Source of the DNA: Aquila chrysaetos chrysaetos
Taxonomy: Eukaryota > Chordata > Aves > Accipitriformes > Accipitridae
Direction of reading: 5' to 3'
Assembly: GCF_900496995.4 (NCBI RefSeq)
Contig: NC_044009.1
Location: 8,650,001 to 8,714,000, forward strand
DNA length: 64,000 bases
The notes under the pieces are model-generated. The model made no database searches. It saw only the letters and a program-made list of their open reading frames with translations, and was not told where the DNA came from. The position numbers and the translations under genes were made by a program. Numbering within the stretch: position 1 is the first letter of the stretch; each line of letters opens with the position of its first letter. Below are positions 43,460 through 53,689 of the stretch, piece by piece.

Positions 43460-44350
43460 GCCCCCAGGTATGTGGGGCAGTATGGGGGCTATAGGGGACA
43501 TGGGGTTATAGGGGCTATGGGGGGCACCAGGGACATGGGGTGGTATAGGGGCTATAGGGGACACAGGGGGTTATGGGGGCTATGGGGGGCACCAGGGACA
43601 TGGGGCAGTATGGGGGCTATATGGGACACAAGGAGCATGGCAGATATAGGGGCTCTAGGAGGCACAGGGGGGTTATAGGGGCTACTGGGGGAACAAGGGG
43701 CACTGGGGAGTATGGAGCATACTGGGGGCAGAGGGGCCATGGGGTGCATGGGGGACATAGGGGCTGGTAGCAGGACATCAGGGTATGGGGGGCACAGGGG
43801 CTATGGGGGCACCAGGTGCCTGAAGGGTATAGGGGCTATAGGGACCCCAGCTGCTATGGGGGACACTGGGGCTCTGTGGACCACAGGGGTTCTAGGCTCC
43901 GTGGTGTGTACCATGTGCCTATAGGGATGCTGAGGGGGGTAAGGGGCTATAGGGGGCACAGAGGGTTATAGGGGGGGACCAGGGGCATTGAGGATATGGG
44001 GCTATGGGGGTCACAGGAGCTATGGGGTTCAGGAGGGGGTATGTATGGGGGCCAGAGGGGGCCACCAGGGTCATGGGGGGTATGGGGGGCTGTGGGGGAC
44101 ACAGGGGTGGTTATGGGGGCTATGGGGGCACAGGGGCTATGGGGTCTGGGAGGGGGGGATATATGGGCACTGAGTCCATGGGGGCTATAAGGGCAATGAG
44201 GGCTAGATGGGGACATCAGGGGCATGGGGCAGTATGGGGGGCACGGGGGGGTTATAGGGGCTATGGGGGGGCACCAGGGGCAGGGGTGGTATGGGGTCTG
44301 TAGGGGCACAGGAACTATAGGGGCACAGGGGTCTATAGGGTCTCCACTGG
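43460..44350. repeat. GGGGGCTATGGGGG minisatellite between HSPG2 and CELA3
   Basis: Units such as GGGGGCACCAGGGACATGGG and GTTATAGGGGCTATGGGGG, about 30-60 bp, fill the rest of the divergent intergenic region. There are many G runs of four to eight. Confidence 0.92.
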
Positions 44351-44395
44351 GTGAGCTGGCTGGGTGCCAGGTGCCACGTCCCCCCCAAGGCCAAG

Positions 44396-44530
44396 GTTAA
44401 TGGTTAACCCCGCCGGTGCCCCCCCCCCCCCAGGACCCAGGTGGGTGCCAGGTGCTGGTTCCCAGGGGTGCCCTTGGGTGCCCCCGATACCGGAGGGGAT
44501 TTAAGGCCGGCGGCCACCCCCGTGCGCCCT
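44396..44530 (+). promoter_or_regulatory. CELA3B: CELA3 proximal promoter: HNF1 site, PTF1-like element, TATA-like box
   Basis: GTTAATGGTTAAC at 44396-44408 matches the HNF1 palindrome GTTAATNATTAAC at all but one defined base. CAGGTGCTGGTTCCCA at 44449-44464 pairs an E-box with a TTCCC box about one helical turn apart, the layout of the pancreatic PTF1 complex site. A TATA-like ATTTAAG lies at 44499-44505, placing transcription start near 44530 and the ATG at 44549. The combination suits an exocrine pancreas gene. Confidence 0.6.
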
Positions 44531-44548
44531 GACTGAGCTACAACCGCG

Positions 44549-47458
44549 ATGCTGAGCCTCCTCCTGCTGCTGGTGGCTGGCGGTAAGGTGTCCCCGAGCC
44601 CCCACCCATGTCCTCAAGCCCCCCACCCGTGTCCCCAACCTCGGGTGGGGTGATGGGTGCCCAGTGGGTGACGGGCGCCCTGTCCCGCAGGCAGCCAGGC
44701 CACGGTGCTGCTGGACTCACGGGTGGTCAACGGGCAGGATGCTGCACCCTATAGCTGGCCTTGGCAGGTGAGCGGGCAGGGCGTAGGGTGGGGTGTGGCA
44801 CCCATGGGTGCTGTGGCACCCACCGGTGTCCCCGCAGATCTCGCTGCAGTACGAGCGGGACGGCACCTTCCGCCACACTTGCGGGGGCACCCTGATCGCG
44901 CCCGACTGGGTGATGACGGCCGCACACTGCATCTCGTGAGGGACCCCCCGAGACCCACGGCGGGTGCTGGGGGGGGGGGGCTGTTGCGGGGGCAGGGTGC
45001 AGGAGGGAGTGTAAGGGGCAACAGAGGGTGCGAGATGCAGGGATGGGTGCAGGAGGGGTGCAGGGTGCATAAAGATTGTGGAGGGTGCTGGAATGGGTGC
45101 ATGGAGGGGTGCAGGGTGCATGAGGGATGCGGGGAGGAGTGGGGAGGTGCAAGGTGCAGGGAGTGTGCAGAAGGGGTGCAGGGTGCAGAAAGATTGTGCA
45201 GGGTGCAGAAAGATTGTGCAGGGTGCAGGAATGGGTGCGTGGAAGGGCTGGGGGTGCAGGGGGATGTAGGGTGCAGGAGGGGTGCAGGGTGTAGGGGGTG
45301 TGCAGGGTGCCAAATGGCTGCAGGAGCAGGTGCATGGATGGGATGGGGGCATAGGGTTTGAGCAGGGTGCATGGAGGGGCTGCTGGGTGCAGGGATGGGG
45401 TGCAGGGGTGATGTATTGTGCAGGACGGGTACATGGAAGGGGTGCTGGGTGCAAGATAGGTGCATGGGGGGGTGCGGGGTGAATGGAGGAGGTGCAGGGT
45501 GCAGGGAGGGGTGCAGGAGGGTTGCAGCACCCTGGGGTGCCGCCGGGTGCGATGTCCCCTGATGTGCCCATCCCCCGGGCAGCTCCTCGCTCACCTACGA
45601 GGTGGTGCTGGGTGAGTACGACATGGGTGCCAGGGAGGGCTCCGAGCAGCGCATCCCCGTGGCCCCCGCCGACATCTTCGTCCACCCCAAATGGCGAAGC
45701 TCCTGCGTGGCCTGCGGGTGAGTGGGATCCCTGGGTGGTGGTGGTGGGGGGGTTGGGGACATTGTCCCCAACAGCCTCCCCCCCCACCCTGTGACACGTG
45801 TCCCTGCGTGGCAGCAATGACATCGCCCTGCTGAAGCTGCAGCGCCTGGCGGTGCTCAACACCCAGGTGCAGGTGGGGCAGCTGCCGCCGGCGGGCACTG
45901 TCCTGCCCGATGGGTACCCCTGCTACCTGAGCGGCTGGGGGCGGCTGGCCAGTACGTCCTGGGGGGGACACGGATAGGGAGTGGATGGGGAGATGGTTGG
46001 AGGGACAGATGGGGAGATGGGGGGATGGGTGGGGAGGTGGCTGGAGGAATGGAGGGTTGGATGGGGAGATGGTTGGAGAGATGGAGAGATGGATGGGGAG
46101 ATGGTTGGAGGGATGGATGGAGGGTTGGATGGGGAGATGGAGGGAAGGATGGAAGGATACAGGGATGGAGGGAAGGGTGGAGGGCTGGAGGGCTTGAAGG
46201 ATGCGGGGTTGAAGGGATGGATGGATGGATGGATGGATGGGTGGATGTGGGCTGGTTGGATGGATGTGGAGCAGACAGACATATGGCTGGATGAGGGATA
46301 GGTGATGGACAGACGGACGGACGGATGGCTGGCTGGCTGGCTGGCCATGGACGGTCAGGGCCAGCAGGAAGGACACCGGGCATGGCACGCCCCCCACCCC
46401 AGCCCCCCTAACGCCCGGTTGGCAGCGGGGGGGCCGCTGCCGGAGCGGCTGCAGCAGGCGCTGCTGCCTGTGGTGTCCTACGAGCGCTGCACCCAGCCCG
46501 ACTGGTGGGGCACCCTCGCCATCCGCCGCACCATGATCTGCGCCGGCGGCGCAGAGAAGGCCGGCTGCAACGTGAGTGCCACGCCGGGCCGGGGGGGGGG
46601 GGGGGGGGCACGCTGGGACCCCCCTTGGCACTGACACCCCCCCCATCCTGTACCCCAGGGCGACTCCGGGGGTCCCCTGAACTGCCAGGCAGCCGACGGG
46701 CACTGGGAGGTGCACGGCATCGCCAGCTTCGTCTCAGGGCTGGGCTGCAACGCGCCCAAGAAGCCGACGGTCTTCACCCGTGTCTCCGCCTTCGAGGACT
46801 GGATCGCCGAGGTGGGGAACGGGATGCTGGGGTGCCTGGGGTGCTGGGATGCCCAGGGTGCTGGGGAAATGGGATGCCATGATGCCAGGGTGCTGGAGCA
46901 CCAGGGAACTGGGATACCAGGGTGTCAGGGTGCTGGGGTGCCAGGACAACAGGGTGCTTGTGTGTCATGATGCCAGTGTACCAGGGGTGCTGGGGTACCA
47001 GGGTGCTGGGGCACTAGGGTACCAGCATGCTGTGGTGCTGGGGTGCCAGGGGACTGGGGTGCTGTGGTGCTGGGGTGCCAGGGGACTGGGGTGCCATGGT
47101 GCTGGGGTACCAGGGCTCTGGGGTGCCAGGGTACCAGAGTGCAAGGGTGCTGGGTACCAGAGTGCTGGGGCACTGGAGTACCAGGATGCCATGGTGCCAC
47201 GGTGCCAAGGGACTGGGATGCACTTGGGTGCCATGGTTCTAGGGTACCAGGGCTCTGGGGTGCCAGGGTGCCATGGTGCTCTGGTGCTGGGATACCAGGG
47301 TGCCAATGGGCCAGGCTGCTGGGGTGCTGGATTGCCGGGGTGCCGGAGTGCCAGGGTGCTGGAATGCTAGGGTGCCAGGGCAGTGGTGTGCTGGGGTACC
47401 GGGGTGCTGCACTCCCCCCTCAGCAGCTTCTCCCTTCCAGACCATGAGCCAGAACTGA
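44549..47458 (+). CDS. CELA3B: Chymotrypsin-like elastase family member 3 (pancreatic proelastase)
   Basis: Eight coding exons: 44549-44582, 44691-44767, 44838-44935, 45583-45717, 45815-45951, 46426-46571, 46659-46811 and 47441-47458, 265 residues (human 270). It begins with a Leu-rich signal ([12 protein letters not shown]) and a short propeptide ending DSR before VVNGQDA, the trypsin activation site. The triad is intact: His in TAAHC, Asp in NDIALLKL, Ser in [36 protein letters not shown] and [15 protein letters not shown] match the CELA3 group rather than CELA1 or CELA2. It is a secreted digestive serine endopeptidase of acinar cells. CELA3A and CELA3B cannot be told apart in a non-mammal, so the symbol means CELA3-like. 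All splice phases agree. Confidence 0.93.
45000..45570. repeat. GGTGCAGGGTGCAGG minisatellite in CELA3 intron 3
   Basis: Units like GGGTGCAGGGTGCAGGAA fill the intron between 44935 and 45583. They resemble, but are not identical to, the GGGTGCAA array in HSPG2. Confidence 0.9.
45965..46300. repeat. GGATGGATGG minisatellite in CELA3 intron 5
   Basis: GGAGATGGTTGGAGGGATGG units end in a pure (GGAT)n run at about 46216-46242. Confidence 0.9.
46825..47405. repeat. GGGGTGCCAGGGTGCTG minisatellite in CELA3 intron 7
   Basis: Units of about 10-20 bp, such as GGGTACCAGGGTGCTGGGG, fill the last intron. Confidence 0.92.
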
Positions 47459-47496
47459 GCGTTGGTGGCGGCGACCTCCCAGCGTGGCATCGGGCA

Positions 47497-47502
47497 AATA
47501 AA
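47497..47502 (+). terminator. CELA3B: CELA3 poly(A) signal AATAAA
   Basis: AATAAA lies 39 bases after the TGA at 47456-47458, giving a very short 3' UTR typical of pancreatic protease genes. Cleavage is expected near 47515-47525. Confidence 0.85.
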
Positions 47503-47609
47503 CCCCCAGATCTGGCACCACACGCGTCCCTGTGCTGGGGTGTGGGCACGCGCAGGGGCGGCCGGCATGGGGGGGCGGCAGATGTCACTGGCTGGGCGGG
47601 CACGGAGAG

Positions 47610-47990
47610 TACCCAGAGGTGCCCAGATACCACCGGGATGGGCACCCAGAGACACCCCAGTGTCACAGGAACAGGCACCCAGAGACACCCAGATGCCACA
47701 TGCACTGTTTGCCCTGAGGACCCATGGTGCCACAGGGACGGGCACCCACAGGTGCCCAGACACCATGGGGATGGGCACCCAAAGACACCGAGGTGCCACG
47801 GGGACAAGCACCCCAAAGTGCCCTGAAGCCATGGGGATGGGCACTGTGAGGCACCGTGATGCCAAAGGGACAGGCACCCCAAGGTGCCTTGAGCCCACAG
47901 GGATGGGCCCCCTGAGGTGCCCTGAGGACACGGGGATGGCCTCAGCCGTGTGCCCTGATGCCACAGTGATGGGCACCCAGTGACGTCCCG
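47610..47990. repeat. GGGCACCCAGAGACACC minisatellite downstream of CELA3
   Basis: Units of about 30 bp (ATGGGCACCCAGAGACACC plus GTGCCACAGGGA) follow the CELA3 poly(A) site. Confidence 0.85.
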
Positions 47991-48720
47991 TCACCATGGG
48001 GATGGGAGCCCCGAGGCCCCAGGGATGGCCCCCTCCAGGCGCCCCAGGGCCGGACGGCCATGGCTGCAGCCTCTCTCCCGCCGTCTCCTGCCCTCCCGGC
48101 CCGGCCGTCGCTTCGCAACCACCGCCACCGGCGCGTGACCAGCGAACAAAGAACCCTTTCACCGGCGACCCCGCCGCGGCCAGCACCCCTGGGACCCCCC
48201 AGCCGGAGCACCCCAGGTCCCCCAACCCCACCCAGGCACCCCACGGTGATGGGTGTTACAAGCACCCCCCGGTTCCCCCGGGGATCTGGGTGGAAAATTC
48301 CGGCGCCAGGGCTGTATAAGTTTTATTGGCCCCTTGTCACTGTGTCCCGGGGGACCTTTGCTCTCCCCGCCGTGGCCCGGCATTGCCACCATTGTCCGCC
48401 AGTGCCGCCCCGGCACGTTGCGGCCCTGCCGCTATCGTGGGCCCTTTGCTCGAAGAAGGGGGCTGAGGTCGCCCCAACTCGTGACACCCTTGCACAAGCG
48501 GGTGCCGCCTGCTGGAGGCCCTGGGGTGGGGACAGGGGTGACCTAACCCAGTGGCACCCAGCTGAGCCGGCTGTTTCTTATCGGTACCGGCCGTGACCCC
48601 CGCTGGCGGCGTGAATTGGCGGTGACACAGCATGGGGTCGTGCTGCCCGTCGGTTGCAAATGCCCTGCGGTGGCAGCCGGGGGCAGGAGCGCAGCAGTGC
48701 TGGGGTGCCAGGGGCTGACG
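47991..48720. other. Unassigned GC-rich intergenic stretch
   Basis: A plus-strand frame at 48060-48596 and a minus-strand frame at 47942-48265 are open, but neither has a recognisable domain. Both are Pro/Arg/Gly rich, as expected from base composition. The minus strand has AATAAA at 48322-48327 with no upstream exon that I can identify. I make no gene call. Confidence 0.5.
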
Positions 48721-49595
48721 TGGGTGCTACAAGCATGGTATTGGTGCTCTGAGCCTGGTGTAGGTGACATAAAGCATGGCAGGGGTGCTGCAAAGCACGG
48801 TACGGGTGCTGCGAGTCTGTTACGGTTGCTACCAGGCTGGCATGGGTACTGTGAGCCGGATAGGGGTGGTACAAGCCTGGTATGGGTCCCATGAGCATGG
48901 CATGGGTGCTGCAAGCATGGTATGGTTACTACAAGCCTGGCATGGGTGCTGCAAGCCTGACATCAGCGGTGTAAGCCTGGCATGGGTGCTGCAAGCTTGG
49001 CTTGGGTGGTGCGAGCTTGGCATCGGCAGCGTAAGCCTGGCATGGGTGCTGCAAGCCTGGCATGGGTGCTGCAAGCCTGGCATCGGTGGTGTAAGCCTGG
49101 CATGGGTGCTGCAAGCCTGGCATTGGTGGTGCAAGCTTGGCTTGGGTGCTGCAAGCCTGGCATGGGTGCTGCAAGCCTGGCATTGGTGGTGTAAGCCTGG
49201 CATGGGTGCTGCAAGCCTGGCATTGGTGGTGTGAGCTTGGCTTGGGTGCTGCAAGCCTGGCATGGGTGGTGTAAGCCTGGCATGGGTGCTGCAAGCCTGG
49301 CACTGGTGGTGCAAGCTTGGCTTGGGTGCTGCAAGCCTGGCATGGGTGCTGTGAGCCTGGCATGGGTGGCGCAAGCTTGGCTTGGGTGCTGCAAGCCTGG
49401 CATGGGTGGCGCAAGCTTGGCTTGGGTGCTGTGAGTGTGGCATGGGTGGCCCACATCTGGAATGGGTATTGCAAGCCTGGTAGGGGTGGTGCAAGCCTGG
49501 CACGGGTGCTATGAGCCTGGCACCAGTGCTGTGAGCCTGGCACGGGTGCTGCGAGGCTGGCACGGGTGCCGCGAGGCTGGCATGGCCCCCTGGCC
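48720..49595. repeat. 20-bp GCAAGCCTGGCATGGGTGCT minisatellite
   Basis: A long, well-ordered array of a 20-bp unit, with a 40- and 60-bp higher-order alternation between ...GGTGCTGCAAGCCTGGC and ...GGTGGTGCAAGCTTGGC. The array ends about 115 bp before the TMEM269 promoter elements. Confidence 0.95.
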
Positions 49596-49679
49596 CCCCT
49601 CCCGGGGCAGCTCCTCCCTCGCCGGTGGTGCCAGCCGCCTCTGAAAACCCCCGTGTCCTCTGGCCGGACCCACCCCCGG

Positions 49680-49810
49680 CGGGGTGACTCAGCCGGCGAA
49701 GCCTTTCCTTATATAACGCGGCGTCACCGCCGCGCCGGGCGAGCGCCCGCTGAACTGCCCCTGCCTCAGTTTCCCCTCGCCGGGGCGTCACCGCCACCGC
49801 TGCCGCAGTC
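49680..49810 (+). promoter_or_regulatory. TMEM269: TMEM269 promoter: AP-1/MARE-like site and TATA box
   Basis: TGACTCAGC at 49685-49693 is a perfect AP-1 core with the GC extension of NF-E2/Maf half-sites. TATATAA lies at 49710-49716, about 95 bases before the ATG, so transcription should start near 49740. A strong TATA box suggests tissue-restricted rather than housekeeping expression. The 5' UTR contains TGCCTCAGTTTCCCC, which resembles the reverse of a MIR SINE end, but the match is short. Confidence 0.6.
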
Positions 49811-52521
49811 ATGTGGATGGTGTCACCACCGGTCGGTAAGTGCCAGCTTGACGCCCCGATACCGCTTGGCCCCTTCACAAGGCATCTAACCCCCTCCCCC
49901 CCACCAAAATCGCCGTTTTGGGGGGGTTTAGCGGAAAAATAAGGGTCATCGGCCGAGCGCCGCTTGCTCAGCCCTGTGAATTGGGGCAGAAAAGCCTAAA
50001 AACAATAAAGCAGCCACCCAAAAAGAGGTTAATTCTGCACCTCCTCCAGCTGAACCCCCTTTTCCCCTCGGCCTTGGCAGGGTGACACTCCCCTGGGGGG
50101 CACAAGCCCCCCGTAACACAGATGGGGTCACCTGGGGAGAATCAAAACTGCCTTTTTTCCCCCCAGACATAGTAATAAAATGCACGGGCAGCGGCATGGA
50201 GCTGAGGAGGTCCCTCCTGCCCCAGCCCTTTGCTTTCAGGGCTAGAAACGCCAAGATCGGGCAAGTTTGGGCACCGTGGCGATGCCTGGGGATTGTGATG
50301 CTCACCAGTGCCCAGATCCAGTGTAGCAGTGGCACCGGTAACCCTCCCTGGGGGCCTGATCCTGCCCAGCGCTGGGGAAGGGTAGGGATGGTGACAGCAA
50401 GCCGCAAAATCACTGGGTTTTGCCCCTTTTTCCCTTTGGAGGCCCCAAAACCCACCAGATTAGCCCCAACCAAGGATAAAAAAGGGGGGGACGGCACCAG
50501 GCATGTGCTCAGACCCCCAAAAATCACCAGATCCGATAAAGTCCAAGGTGGCGGAGTGACCATCCCGGCAGATCGGGGGGAGTTTTTCCATCCCCACCCA
50601 CCCGGCTCAGCCCGTACCAGCGGCTCGGGGCGCGGTGTCCAAAGGTCACCGGCGGTGGCCGCATCCGTCCCACCACCGGCACGCGGAGCCACCGACCCCG
50701 GCGGGATTCCCAAAACCAGGAACATATTTTAATTCCTCACAACCGAGGGCGTTTTTTTAATTTTATTTTTTACACCTCGGGAACTGTTTTCGGCGGCATT
50801 TCGATGCCGCGACGGTGATGAGTTGGCCCAGGCTCAGCCGGGAGCGGGTAAAGGGGGGGTGGGCAAGGGAGGGGGTGGCTTTTGTTTTGCTCTGACGTGC
50901 TGTTTTCTTTCAGATGAAGGATCTCACCAGCTTGCCTGGCTTTGGGACCACGGCAAAGGCAGGGTGCAAAGCCCACTAGTAGGACATGACCCTTAAACTC
51001 TTTCTCTAAAGCTTAGCCCTATAGGTATATAAGATCAATAGAGCTTAAAACCGGGGTTGGCTTTTAGTCTAAGCTTGGGTTTGGATTTATTTTTCTTCTT
51101 TTTTTTAAATTTTTGTGATTCTTTTATTGGTTTTATTTTCACCTCCGGCGGGTAGATAAGAGGCAGGGCTTGCAAAAAAACCCCAAACCAAAACACCCCC
51201 CAAAATATCCCACCGCTTGCTAAAAGGCTTTTGGGGGTTTTGGTTTGAGGAGGGGAACAGCCAGCAAGGCTCCTGCCATCAGCAGCACCCCCCAAAATCT
51301 CCTCCAGCCCCCTTCCAGCGCTGGAAGGGGGGGGTGCTGCGGGGCTTTGTCCCCCCCTCCCCAGCACTGACCTGCTACCTCGGGGAGGGTTTAAGTAACT
51401 CCCCAGTTGGAAGCGGCCGTTGGTTCTGCCCTTCACCGGCCGCCTCGGCGGGTTGCAGGTATTTTCCAGTCCACGAAGAAGCTGTTCCTGAGCGAGCGAG
51501 CTGGCCAGGGTCAGACCCTGGAGTTCATCCGGAAAAACGCTGCTAACGGGCTCTCCGTGGCCAATTTGGTGGCGGGGCTCTCCTCCGTCCTCTGCAGCCT
51601 CAATAGGTGGGGAAAAAGGGGAAACGGGGTGAAACTGGGGGGGGGGGGGGGTGTGCAAAGGGCAGGTCACCCCATTTTTGCCCTCTCCATCCTCCTCAGG
51701 CAATACCACCACTCGTGCTGGCTGCTGCTGGTAGGGTTTCTGCTTGATCTGGCCGACGGAGCCGTCGCCCGACAGCTTGACGCCTGCTCAGCACTGGGTG
51801 AGTCTGTCCCGCCGCCCCCGGGAACCCACCGCCAGGTTCGCCCTCCCCCCCTACCCGTTTGGCAGCTGCCCGCTTGCTGTCCGCAGGTGCCAAACTGGAT
51901 GATTTCGCCGACTTCACCACCTTTGGGCTGGCCACAGCTCTGCTGCTGCAGCCGCAGGGCATCCTGGACGGGCTGCTGGCCATCGCCTATGTGATGGCCG
52001 TATTTGCTCGCCTGTGCTTCTTCTCCAGCGGTAAGCTGAGTGGTTTGGGGGACATTAGGGGGGTTTTGGGGGGTGATTTCCCCCCTCAGCTAAATGTCTG
52101 GCACCCAGCAGGGATCCCCTTCACTTACCGGGGGCTGCCCTGTCCCTACGCCTCCTCGCTGCTGGCGGGCACCTTCTTGCTGACAGGGGGTAACGTCACC
52201 CTGCTGCGTGTCACTGCCATCGTCATGATCCTCTTCATGGTCGATCAGGGTTTCTATCCCCACGACAAGGTGCTGGAGTCCCAGCTCTGGAAGAAATTGG
52301 TTTACGCTGGAGGTAAGGATGGGGACAAAATCAAGGCGGGGGTAATTAAACCCACCGAGATGGCGGCAGAGGAGGAAGGAGCAGATCCCAAAGGCTTTTC
52401 CTAATCCGCAGGCGTGGCAGCCGTCCTCTTCGCGCCACCGGCAGTGGCTTCCATCTATTGCCTCGCCTGGTCGATGTCCTACATCATCTTCCCCTTCGCC
52501 ATCTGGAGCTGCAAAGCCTAA
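49811..52521 (+). CDS. TMEM269: TMEM269-like CDP-alcohol phosphatidyltransferase family membrane protein
   Basis: Six exons give 241 residues: 49811-49835, 51459-51606, 51700-51797, 51887-52030, 52112-52312 and 52412-52521 (TAA 52519-52521). Phases are consistent throughout. The protein reads MWMVSPPVG, then IFQSTKKLFLSERAG, then SVANLVAGLSSVLCSLNR. The class-I CDP-alcohol phosphotransferase signature DG-x2-AR-x8-G-x3-D-x3-D is complete across exons 3-4 (DGAVARQLDACSALGAKLDD, then FAD). Later hydrophobic stretches (LLAIAYVMAVFARLCFF, VTAIVMILFMV, SYIIFPFAIW) fit a polytopic membrane protein. These enzymes transfer a phospho-alcohol between CDP-diacylglycerol or CDP-alcohol and an acceptor; the substrate here is unknown. 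The symbol rests on family, size and the neighbouring SVBP, as in human. Confidence 0.82.
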
Positions 52522-52543
52522 CCCCTGCCTTCGCCTAACGCCT

Positions 52544-52549
52544 AGTAAA
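52544..52549 (+). terminator. TMEM269: Probable TMEM269 poly(A) signal (AGTAAA variant)
   Basis: AGTAAA lies 23 bases after the stop codon and is followed by a CT-rich run. No canonical AATAAA occurs close by, so this variant is a guess. Confidence 0.4.
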
Positions 52550-52559
52550 GCCTTCCTCT

Positions 52560-53545
52560 TCCTCCTCCTCCTCCTCCTCACTCTCGGGTGCCGCCTCCTC
52601 CACCGGGATTTCCCTTCACTCTTCTCAACGAATCCGAGCTGCAGCGGGAGCCTGTTTAGAAAAGAAAAGGGAAATTGAGTAGTAGGAAAGGCTCTGCTTC
52701 AGGGGAGCCCCGAAATACCCTCCCCGCACCCTGTCCCTCTTGCGGGGGAGTGAGCAAACACCCGTCCCCCGCTCCAAGAACAACCACCCCGGTTCGGAGA
52801 CCCACAAACCCTTCCCTGCGCGGGGGAACATGAAATTTAGGTATTGCTCCCACCTTGCATCGTTAATTTATTACGAGGGGGAGGTTTACACCCTCAAAGA
52901 TGAGGACACCCCCTCCCTGCGGGGGAGGAAGCCAACGAACAAATCTCCAGAGGGTTTTTGAAACCTGATCCACTGGCAGCATTTTGGTATTTATTATTTT
53001 ACCTGTCACTCTAGGGAAATAATCTCTCTAGTGTGTTTTATTTTCCCACCTCCCTCGGTGTTCGCTCGCTGGGGTGTGGGAGGGAGGTGGAAGGGGAAAG
53101 AGGGATTTGAAGCCTGTGATCCAAACTCTCTGGAAAGCCAGAGGATGCGGGACAGTGGCGGCTGGAAAGCGGAGGGCGTGTGGGTGGAGGAAGGAAGCGA
53201 AGGTCAAACCTTGCACTGAGCGGCGGAGAGAAACACTCGGGGTCCCCAGGGAGGCTCCTGCGCCGCAAGCAGCTGCAAGAGCTGGATGGGGCCCCCACCA
53301 TATCGCCTGCCCACCCCCACAGCCTCGGGGACCGACTGAATCTAGGCACTGGGGGTGCAGGACTGCTCCCCTTGGCAGGGAACCGGCAGGCCAAGGTCTT
53401 GCTCGGCGCAAGGAGGGCCGGAGCTGGCAGCCGGCAGCCGCAGCTGCTCTGGCACCCAGCCCCGATAGAGCCTCCCCCACGCCATTCCCACCCGGCACCG
53501 GGCTGGGACGGAACCACCGGTGCCGCTGAGGGACCAGGAGCCGGA
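52560..53545. other. Intergenic sequence between TMEM269 and SVBP
   Basis: The two genes converge here. The stretch holds a (CCT)n run near 52556-52580, a moderately AT-rich unique part at 52960-53045 and a GC-rich part after 53200. I recognise no exon or repeat family. Confidence 0.6.
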
Positions 53546-53567
53546 GAAAGCTGGAACCATCACAGAT

Positions 53568-53573
53568 TTTATT
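53568..53573 (-). terminator. SVBP: SVBP poly(A) signal AATAAA
   Basis: The minus strand reads AATAAA about 120 bases past the SVBP stop. Cleavage is expected near 53550. A run of about 16 A on the plus strand (T on the coding strand) lies just upstream at 53577-53593. Confidence 0.75.
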
Positions 53574-53689
53574 TAGAAAAAAAAAAAAAAAAAGCAGTTA
53601 TTTGATAATAAATAACAAAGAGTTTAGAAAAGGGAATGGGCAGCAGATGGGGGGGTCTGGGGTTGTCTGGGGGGGCTGCACATGCTGCC

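Noticed and set aside
41757-43511. 584-codon plus-strand open frame across HSPG2 exon 1
   Set aside because: Covers two minisatellites and the antisense of the HSPG2 promoter; composition is explained by GGGGACCCC and GGGGACACC units.
48060-48596. 178-codon plus-strand open frame starting MAAASLPPSPALP
   Set aside because: No domain, low-complexity Pro/Arg content expected from GC-rich DNA, and no supporting splice or poly(A) context on that strand.
48720-49595. CRISPR-like regular direct repeats
   Set aside because: The 20-bp units are contiguous with no unique spacers, in a vertebrate genome; it is a minisatellite.
49946-50725. 259-codon minus-strand open frame inside TMEM269 intron 1
   Set aside because: No recognisable domain or conserved motif, and it lies antisense in an intron.
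52112-52135. Acceptor at 52089 (CCCCCTCAG) for TMEM269 exon 5
   Set aside because: It would put the exon in the wrong frame; the CAG ending at 52111 gives SSGGIPFTYRGL in phase.
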